The notes beneath the pieces are model-generated. The model worked only from the letters and a program-made list of their open reading frames with translations. It did not search any database and was not told where the DNA came from. The translations under genes were made by a program, and so were the position numbers. From NCBI GenBank assembly GCA_910587875.1, contig CAJUOD010000051.1, positions 1-19,267 of the forward strand: DNA of 19,267 bases, given 5' to 3'. This stretch comes from an uncultured Oscillibacter sp. Its GTDB lineage: Bacteria; Bacillota; Clostridia; Oscillospirales; Oscillospiraceae. Shown piece after piece: positions 14,520-19,267 of the stretch (positions are counted from its first letter, which is position 1; each line of letters opens with the position of its first letter).

Positions 14520-14572
14520 GTGATTCATCTCTCCTCTTTGCGGTCTCGCCCCTGCGGGGCGGTCTGGCTTTT

Positions 14573-14602
14573 ATTATAGACCTCCCGTCCGGGAAAAGGC
14601 AA
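14573..14602 (-). promoter_or_regulatory. Promoter of the SLH surface-protein gene
   Basis: On minus, -35 TTGCCT (14602 to 14597), 18 bases, then a perfect -10 TATAAT (14578 to 14573). The start point would be near 14566, giving a leader of about 46 bases. It lies just past the terminator hairpin at 14615-14654, so the gene has its own promoter. Confidence 0.7.
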
Positions 14603-14611
14603 GGGCTTCCG

Positions 14612-14943
14612 GGCAAAAAACATCCCCCCATCCGCTCCTTCGGCGAATGGGGGGCTTACCCATTGATCGGATTGTCCATTGGTCTCGTTACCTCGTGCTT
14701 TCTTGAATCTGCCGTTCGTGGGGAATTCGCGGGGGTGTGGGTGATCCTTGGGGTTTCCAATCCATGAAACAGTTTCTTGCGTCGACCTGCTGGTCCCGCG
14801 GGCTCATCATAATGAGGGGTGTTTCGTCTTTGGGAATTGCCTGAGATCACGCTGTTGCCGGGGTGCGCTGGGGCGTTCCGAACGGCGCTTGGAAGACGTG
14901 GGTTTCCGTGTCTGAATCGTACACTGGACTCACCTCTTTCTGT
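14612..14943 (-). ncRNA. Candidate free-standing structured RNA, about 330 nt, family not recognised
   Basis: On minus, this stretch lies between a consensus promoter and a strong hairpin with a T6 run and holds no convincing protein gene. Its G+C is lower than that of the neighbouring genes. Its longest minus-strand frame lacks the G/C-ending codons of real genes here. Local stems are visible: GTGT/ACAC (about 14909-14925), CTCAT-TATG-ATGAG (about 14803-14816), GACC-AGCA-GGTC (about 14784-14796) and GTTTC/GAAAC (about 14754-14771). GGATTG (about 14762) could also pair with CAATCC (about 14670). It does not carry the marks of tmRNA, SRP RNA or RNase P RNA that I know. An alternative is an unusual long leader or a short-peptide gene. 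Confidence 0.5.
14615..14654 (-). terminator. Terminator at the end of the candidate RNA
   Basis: Read on minus, CCCCCCAT (14654 to 14647) pairs with ATGGGGGG (14631 to 14624), with a further 3-bp inner stem. It is followed by ATG and TTTTTT (14620 to 14615). There is no minus-strand protein gene just upstream for it to end, which is what suggests an RNA gene. Confidence 0.7.
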
Positions 14944-14949
14944 AGCTAA

Positions 14950-14978
14950 AATATACAATAATTTCAGACCGCTGTCAA
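14950..14978 (-). promoter_or_regulatory. Consensus promoter driving the candidate RNA
   Basis: On minus, TTGACA (14978 to 14973), exactly 17 bases, then TATATT (14955 to 14950). It is the best sigma-A promoter in the window, with a start point expected near 14943. It diverges from the miaB promoter about 100 bases away. Confidence 0.75.
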
Positions 14979-15071
14979 GAGCTTTTGTGAGATTTTACGT
15001 TTTTGACAAAGGCCAACCGATTACCTCCGGCGAAAATCACAAAGGCCCGGGGCCGGGGGCGGGATTTTGCC
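14979..15071. other. Divergent promoter spacer with an inverted repeat
   Basis: The spacer between the divergent promoters holds no reading frame that I support. CACAAAGGC (about 15038-15046) and GCCTTGTG (15069-15076) form imperfect arms around a G/C-rich core. The right arm overlaps the miaB -35. It may be an operator or hairpin, or chance. Confidence 0.3.
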
Positions 15072-15100
15072 TTGTGCTTTCCCAGCTTTCATGCTATGAT
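15072..15100 (+). promoter_or_regulatory. Promoter of miaB
   Basis: TTGTGC (15072-15077), 17 bases, then TATGAT (15095-15100), with TGC directly before the -10 (extended form). The start point would be near 15107, about 40 bases before the TTG start codon. Confidence 0.7.
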
Positions 15101-15135
15101 AAAAGTGTTGAATTGTGAACATCACCGGCACAGAT

Positions 15136-15140
15136 GGAGG
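15136..15140 (+). promoter_or_regulatory. Ribosome binding site deciding the TTG start of miaB
   Basis: GGAGG with a 7-base spacer to TTG 15148. It excludes the longer reading from 15115, which would begin only about 8 bases after the expected transcript start. Confidence 0.65.
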
Positions 15141-15147
15141 AAGCGTT

Positions 15148-16560
15148 TTGAAGCGAGAGGAAATCGTGGTCCCGCAGGGGGAGATCGCCCGCCAGCGGGA
15201 CTTTCAGGAGAAGATCAAGGCCATGTTCGCCGCCCGGGGGGCCCATCCCCTGGCCTGTGTGGAGACCTTCGGCTGCCAGCAGAATGTGGCGGACGGACAG
15301 CGGATTATGGGCATGCTGGAGGCAATGGGCTTCGCCTTCACGGAGGACCCCGGGGAGGCGGACCTGGCCCTGCTGAATACCTGCGCCGTCCGGGAGCACG
15401 CGGAGCAGCGGGTTTTCGGCAACTTAGGCATCCTGACCCACTCCAAGAAGGAGAACCCGGAGCAGGTCATCGTCCTCTGCGGCTGCATGGCCGCAGAAGC
15501 ACGGGTAGCGAAGCGGGTGAAAGAATCCTACCGCCATGTGGACCTGGTCTTCGGGCCCCAGGCCCTGTGGCGCTTCCCGGAGCTCTTGTGGCAGGTCTAC
15601 GAGACGAGAAAACGGGTCTTCTCCGTCGCCGAGGAGCACGGGTCCATCGCCGAGGGCCTGCCCGTGGTCCGGGAGCGGGGCGTGAAGGCCTGGGTGTCCA
15701 TCATGTACGGGTGCAACAACTTCTGCTCCTACTGCATCGTGCCCTACGTCCGGGGCCGGGAGCGGAGCCGGGAGCCCGCCGCCGTGCTGGCGGAGGTCCG
15801 GGAGCTGGTGGAGGCGGGGTATAAGGACATCACCCTGCTGGGCCAGAATGTGAACTCCTACGGCAACGATTTGGAGGGGAACTACCACTTCCCGGATCTG
15901 CTGGAGGACATCGACCAAATCCCCGGGGACTACTGGATCCGCTTCATGTCCAGCCACCCCAAGGACGCGGGGCCCCGGCTCTTCGACGTGATGGCGAAGT
16001 GCTCCCACGTTGCCAAGCAGCTCCACCTACCCTTCCAGTCCGGGAATAACCGGGTGCTGGAGGAGATGAACCGGCGCTACACCAGGGAGAAATACCTGGA
16101 ACTGATCCGCTATGCCCGGGACCTCATGCCGGGGCTGGTGCTGACCTCAGACGTGATCATCGGCTTCCCCGGCGAGACGGAGGCGGAGGCCATGGACACC
16201 GTGTCCCTGGTGGAGGAGATAGGCTTCGACGCCCTGTTTACCTTTATCTACTCCCCCCGGCCCGGGACCAGGGCGGCGGAGCTGCCGGACCCGGCCTCCC
16301 GGGAGGAAAAACAGCGGTGGTTCGACAAGCTCCTGGAGGTCCAGAACGCCCGCTCGGCGGAGATCCACGCCGGATACGTGGGCGAGACCGTCCGGGTCCT
16401 GGTGGACGGCGAGAGCGGGGACGGGGAGTATCCCCTCTCCTCCCGGACAGAGGGAAACCGGCTGGTGCGCTTAAAAGGGGACAAGTCCCTCATCGGCCGC
16501 TTCCTGGAGGTCAAGGTCACCGGCAGCAACACCTGGGCCCTGTACGGGGAGCCGGTCTAA
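15148..16560 (+). CDS. miaB: tRNA-2-methylthio-N6-dimethylallyladenosine synthase
   Basis: Radical-SAM methylthiotransferase that adds a methylthio group to i6A37 of tRNAs reading UNN codons, in the cytosol. The N-terminal UPF0004 domain binds one [4Fe-4S] cluster through C43 (TFGCQQN), C79 (NTCAVRE) and C113 (CGCMA). The radical SAM cluster is held by C189, C193 and C196 (GCNNFCSYC). HLPFQSGNNRVLEEMNRRYT is typical of MiaB and separates it from RimO and MtaB. A TRAM domain fills about 405-470. I choose TTG 15148, with GGAGG 7 bases upstream (15136-15140); an in-frame GTG at 15115 lacks such a site. The length is 470 aa. The proximity of mutS is common in Clostridia. Confidence 0.95.
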   Translation: MKREEIVVPQGEIARQRDFQEKIKAMFAARGAHPLACVETFGCQQNVADGQRIMGMLEAMGFAFTEDPGEADLALLNTCAVREHAEQRVFGNLGILTHSKKENPEQVIVLCGCMAAEARVAKRVKESYRHVDLVFGPQALWRFPELLWQVYETRKRVFSVAEEHGSIAEGLPVVRERGVKAWVSIMYGCNNFCSYCIVPYVRGRERSREPAAVLAEVRELVEAGYKDITLLGQNVNSYGNDLEGNYHFPDLLEDIDQIPGDYWIRFMSSHPKDAGPRLFDVMAKCSHVAKQLHLPFQSGNNRVLEEMNRRYTREKYLELIRYARDLMPGLVLTSDVIIGFPGETEAEAMDTVSLVEEIGFDALFTFIYSPRPGTRAAELPDPASREEKQRWFDKLLEVQNARSAEIHAGYVGETVRVLVDGESGDGEYPLSSRTEGNRLVRLKGDKSLIGRFLEVKVTGSNTWALYGEPV

Positions 16561-16576
16561 CGGAAAGAGGCTGAAT

Positions 16577-16795
16577 ATGACATTTTCGGAAAAGTTAATC
16601 GAGCTTCGGAAGGCCGCCTGTCTCACCCAACAGGAGACGGCGAAGGGAGCCGGGCTGAGCCTGCGGGGCTACCAGAATTATGAGCACGGCCTGCGGGAGC
16701 CGAAGATCCCCGTTCTCATCGCCCTGGCGGATTTCTACGACATCTCCCTGGATGAGCTGGTCTGCCGGGAGTGGCCCAAGGGGGCGGAGGAATAA
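16577..16795 (+). CDS. Small XRE/Cro-CI family DNA-binding protein
   Basis: A 72-aa protein that is almost entirely one helix-turn-helix domain. The body is EKLIELRKAACLTQQETAKG, then AGLSLRGYQNYEHGLREPKI as the recognition part, then a last helix (LIALADFYDISLDELV). It carries no sensor or oligomerisation domain. It begins 16 bases after miaB with a modest ribosome site (AAAGAGG), so it is probably read from the miaB promoter. The next gene carries a perfect dyad over its -10 box, a plausible operator for this protein. Whether it represses that gene is inference. Confidence 0.85.
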   Translation: MTFSEKLIELRKAACLTQQETAKGAGLSLRGYQNYEHGLREPKIPVLIALADFYDISLDELVCREWPKGAEE

Positions 16796-16796
16796 A

Positions 16797-16820
16797 AAAG
16801 CCCCCGCGCTGCGGCGGGGT
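16797..16820. terminator. Weak hairpin after the XRE gene
   Basis: CCCCGC (16802-16807) pairs with GCGGGG (16814-16819). On plus the stem is followed only by TCTTCC, a poor T-run. On minus it would be followed by TTTTTT (16800 to 16795 region). As a plus-strand stop it is weak, so some transcript may read into the next gene. Confidence 0.45.
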
Positions 16821-16844
16821 CTTCCAGGAACTTATTGACAAATG

Positions 16845-16860
16845 TGGTATAATCATACCA
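16845..16860 (+). promoter_or_regulatory. Extended -10 promoter with overlapping 16-base dyad (putative operator)
   Basis: TGGTATAATCATACCA is a perfect inverted repeat: 6-base arms TGGTAT/ATACCA around AATC. It contains a consensus TATAAT (16848-16853) with TGG before it. A TTGACA at 16835-16840 is only 7 bases from the -10, too close to be its -35, and the hexamer at the right distance is poor. A protein bound to the dyad would block the promoter. Confidence 0.6.
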
Positions 16861-16913
16861 GCCCGCCCCGGCTGTCAAGGGGCGGCTGGAATACGAAACA
16901 TGGAGGCGCCCCT

Positions 16914-17741
16914 ATGAAAATCGTCACCCTGCTGGAAAACACATCCCATCGCCCCGGTCTCACCGCCGGCTGGGGGCTCTCCCTTTACGTGGAGACGGCG
17001 GAGCGCAAGGTCCTCTTCGACATGGGGCCCGACGCCTCCTTCCTGGAAAACGCCCGGGCCCTTGGGGTGGACCTGTCCGCCGTGGACACCGCCGTGCTGT
17101 CCCACGGCCATTACGACCACGGCGGCGGCCTGGCGGCGTTTTGCGAACGCAGTCGAAAGGCGAAGATCTACCTTCGCCGGGAGGCCCTGGGGGCCTATTA
17201 CGCCGTGCCGCCGGGAGAGGAGCCCCACTATATCGGCCTGCCCCGGTCCCTGGCCATGCTGTCCGAGCGCTTCGTCTTCACCGGGGACCGGGAGGACCTG
17301 GGGAACGGGCTGACCCTGTTCTCCGACGTGGAGGACGACAAGAGCGTCCGGGCCGCGGCCCCCAAGCTCCAGGAGAAGACGGTCGAGGGCTTCCAGCCCG
17401 ACGGCTTCGCCCACGAACAGCACCTGCTGGTGGAGGAGAACGGCAGGGCCGCCCTCCTGATGGGGTGCGGGCACTCGGGCGTGGTGAACATCCTCCGGGC
17501 GGCGGAGCGGCATCTGGGCCGCCGGCCCGACGTGGTCTTCGGCGGCTTCCACCTCTTCGAGCTGGACCCGGACGCGCCGGAGGCGGAGGCTCTGATTGCC
17601 GCCACGGCGGAGGCCCTGTCCGAGGGGAACACCATTTACTACACCGGCCACTGCACCGGGGACTGGGCCTATGAGCAGCTCAAGAAAACCCTGGGAGACC
17701 GGCTGCGCCCCATGGACTGCGGCGCGTCGGCGGAGCTGTAA
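16914..17741 (+). CDS. Metallo-beta-lactamase-fold hydrolase (COG1237-like)
   Basis: A 275-aa protein of the MBL fold. The metal-binding motif is SHGHYDHGG (H64, H66, D68, H69). Further metal ligands are likely in MGCGHSGVVNI, in the GGFHLFEL region and in YYTGHCTG. The overall arrangement resembles the group annotated as 7,8-dihydropterin-6-methyl-4-(beta-D-ribofuranosyl)aminobenzene-5'-phosphate synthase-like proteins. The true substrate of bacterial members is unclear. The start ATG 16914 has GGAGG (16902-16906) 7 bases upstream; the frame extends to 16842 but would begin inside the promoter. There is no signal peptide, so it is cytosolic. It has its own promoter and is followed 33 bases later by mutS, which may share its transcript. 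Confidence 0.85.
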   Translation: MKIVTLLENTSHRPGLTAGWGLSLYVETAERKVLFDMGPDASFLENARALGVDLSAVDTAVLSHGHYDHGGGLAAFCERSRKAKIYLRREALGAYYAVPPGEEPHYIGLPRSLAMLSERFVFTGDREDLGNGLTLFSDVEDDKSVRAAAPKLQEKTVEGFQPDGFAHEQHLLVEENGRAALLMGCGHSGVVNILRAAERHLGRRPDVVFGGFHLFELDPDAPEAEALIAATAEALSEGNTIYYTGHCTGDWAYEQLKKTLGDRLRPMDCGASAEL

Positions 17742-17774
17742 GCGGAAGTTTGAGAGAGAGAAGAGAGGAATTCC

Positions 17775-19267
17775 ATGGCAGAGCTGACCCCCATGATGAA
17801 GCAGTACCTGGAGATCAAGGAGCAGAACCCGGACTCTATTTTGTTCTTCCGCCTGGGCGACTTTTACGAGATGTTCGCCGAGGACGCCAAGCTTGCCTCC
17901 AAAGAGCTGGACCTGACCCTCACCAGCCGGGACAAGGGGAAGCGGGCCAAGCCCGAGGAGGAACAGGTCCCCATGTGCGGCATCCCCTACCACGCCAGCG
18001 AGGCGTACATCGCCCGGCTCATCGCCAAGGGCTATAAGGTAGCCATCTGCGAGCAGATGGAGGACCCCGCCCTGGCCAAGGGCCTGGTGAAGCGGGACAT
18101 CATCCGGGTGGTGACCCCGGGCACCGTCACCGACGCCAGCTGTCTGGACGAGAAGACGGGCAGCTTCCTCTGCGCCGTGTACGCGGACTCCCGGTCCGCC
18201 GGAATCGCCTTCTGCGACATCACCACGGGCCGGGCCCACCTGACCTCCTTCACCGGGAAGGACCGGATGGAGCATGTCGTCAACGAGCTGGGCCGCTTCT
18301 CCCCCGCCGAGGCGGTGCTGAACGACGGGGCTCATTCCGAGGCGGCCCTGGTGGCGGCCCTCCGGGAGAAATTCCGCTGCCGGGTGGAAAACGCCGGGGA
18401 GCGGCGCTTCCTCCTGCCCGAGGCGGAGCGGAGCATCCGCAAACAGTTCGGGGACGAGGCCTGGAACCGCCTCCCCGCCGCCGTTCCCGCCGCCGCCATG
18501 GCCCTGGGGGGCCTTTTGAGCTATCTGTACGAGACCCAGAAGACGGATCTCTCCTACATCAACGACCTGGACTACTACGAGCAGGGCCGCTTCATGGAGC
18601 TGGACCTGGCGGCCCGGCGGAACTTGGAGCTGACCGCAACCATGCGGAGCAAGGAGAAGAAGGGCAGCCTCCTCTGGGTGCTGGACCGGACCCAGACCTC
18701 CATGGGGGGCCGCTGCCTCCGGAGCTGGCTGGAGCGGCCCCTTTTGAACGTGGCCGCCATCACCCGGCGGAATGGGGCCGTGGCGGCCCTGGCGGAGCGG
18801 ACCATCGACCGGGAGGAGCTCATCGCCGCCCTCTCGGGCCTGGGGGACATGGAGCGGCTCATCGGCCGCATTGTCTACGGCTCCGCCGGAGGGCGGGACC
18901 TGGCGTCCCTCCGGTCCGCCATTGAGAAGCTGCCGGAGATCCGGGCCCGCCTGGCGGCCTTCCCGGACCGCCGCCTCCAAGAGCTCTCCCAGGAGCTGGA
19001 CCCCCTGGAGGACCTGGGGAAGCGCATCGCGGAGACCATCTGCGACGAGCCGCCCTTCTCCGTCCGGGAGGGGGATCTGATCCGGGACGGCTTCCACCCG
19101 GAGGTGGACCGCCTCCGGCATATCCTGAAAAGCGGCAAGGGGGTCATCCCCGAGATGGAGGCCCGGGAGCGGGAGCGCACGGGCATCCGGACCCTGAAAA
19201 TCAAATACAACAAGGTCTTCGGCTACACCATCGAGGTCTCCAACAGCTACAAGGGCGAGGTGCCCGA
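17775..19267 (+). CDS. mutS: DNA mismatch repair protein MutS (3' end beyond window)
   Basis: Recognises mismatches and small loops and starts methyl-independent repair with MutL. Only the first 497 codons are here, out of a usual 850-900, and the frame is still open at the edge. The N-terminal mismatch-binding domain carries the Phe-X-Glu wedge as F30 and E32 in GDFYEMF, then MCGIPYHA and ICEQMEDP. The connector domain and the start of the lever/clamp domains follow (TDLSYINDL, LELTATMRSKEKKGSLLWVLD, NKVFGYTIEVS near the end). The ATPase domain lies outside the window. The start ATG 17775 has AGAGAGGAA just upstream. Nothing suggests a defect. Confidence 0.95.
   Translation, partial: MAELTPMMKQYLEIKEQNPDSILFFRLGDFYEMFAEDAKLASKELDLTLTSRDKGKRAKPEEEQVPMCGIPYHASEAYIARLIAKGYKVAICEQMEDPALAKGLVKRDIIRVVTPGTVTDASCLDEKTGSFLCAVYADSRSAGIAFCDITTGRAHLTSFTGKDRMEHVVNELGRFSPAEAVLNDGAHSEAALVAALREKFRCRVENAGERRFLLPEAERSIRKQFGDEAWNRLPAAVPAAAMALGGLLSYLYETQKTDLSYINDLDYYEQGRFMELDLAARRNLELTATMRSKEKKGSLLWVLDRTQTSMGGRCLRSWLERPLLNVAAITRRNGAVAALAERTIDREELIAALSGLGDMERLIGRIVYGSAGGRDLASLRSAIEKLPEIRARLAAFPDRRLQELSQELDPLEDLGKRIAETICDEPPFSVREGDLIRDGFHPEVDRLRHILKSGKGVIPEMEARERERTGIRTLKIKYNKVFGYTIEVSNSYKGEVP

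Noticed and set aside
14764..14786. TGAAAC ... CGTC on plus as a second ECF promoter
   Set aside because: The spacing is about 9 bases, far short of the required 16-17, and no gene follows.
14656..14958. 100-codon open frame on minus in the gene-free region
   Set aside because: Its ATG would overlap the promoter -10 and precede the expected transcript start. There is no ribosome site, and codon use is unlike the neighbours.
15003..15031. TTGACA on plus at 15003-15008 as a second miaB promoter
   Set aside because: No -10-like hexamer 16-18 bases downstream.
16875..19121. 748-codon open frame on minus, opposite the MBL gene and mutS
   Set aside because: Same antisense effect. It would require mutS not to be real, although mutS motifs are unmistakable.
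1..19267. CRISPR array, IS element, phage genes, tRNA or rRNA
   Set aside because: No regularly spaced direct repeats, transposase or phage motifs, terminal inverted repeats, or tRNA/rRNA signatures were seen on either strand by eye.

Overview
The window is a GC-rich stretch (visibly well over 60% G+C in genes, strongly G/C at third codon positions) of what looks like a low-copy chromosomal backbone of a Gram-positive Clostridia-type bacterium. The best guess is a gut Oscillospiraceae/Flavonifractor-like lineage. Supporting signs are sigma-A-type promoters with AGGAGG ribosome sites, an ECF promoter of the Bacillus SigM/SigW/SigX type, a cell-surface protein with three SLH domains, a ClpP/TepA-like protease, a Bacillus-type Xpt and a miaB ... 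mutS neighbourhood. Taxonomy is inferred from gene content only. I see no insertion sequences, phage genes, CRISPR arrays, tRNAs or rRNAs.

Layout, left to right. (1) A divergent promoter at the left edge points out of the window. It is followed on + by a YhaN/SbcC-like ATPase and an Mrp/ApbC-type Fe-S carrier, closed by a terminator. (2) A purine salvage operon on + contains xpt (xanthine to XMP), guaA (XMP to GMP) and a LacX-like aldose 1-epimerase, closed by a bidirectional terminator. (3) On - lies an ECF sigma factor translationally coupled (ATGA overlap) to a single-pass membrane protein with a large exported domain. A textbook TGAAACC/CGTCT promoter sits in front of the sigma gene and suggests autoregulation. 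(4) A TepA-like protease is on -, divergent from the complete proline pathway proB-proA-proC on +. (5) An exported InlB-repeat/SLH surface protein is on -. (6) A roughly 620-base region without a protein gene follows. It carries two divergent consensus promoters and, on -, what looks like a free-standing RNA transcription unit of about 330 nt. (7) On + come miaB, a small XRE-type repressor-like protein, a metallo-beta-lactamase-fold protein with a perfect dyad over its -10 box, and the first 497 codons of mutS, which runs off the window.

Most of this is housekeeping. The parts most worth a second look are the putative non-coding RNA between the SLH gene and miaB, the self-regulated ECF sigma/membrane-protein pair, and the XRE/MBL pair wedged between miaB and mutS. 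I do not see a convincing new defence or mobile system. The many long opposite-strand reading frames (up to nearly 900 codons) are by-products of the G/C-rich third codon positions.
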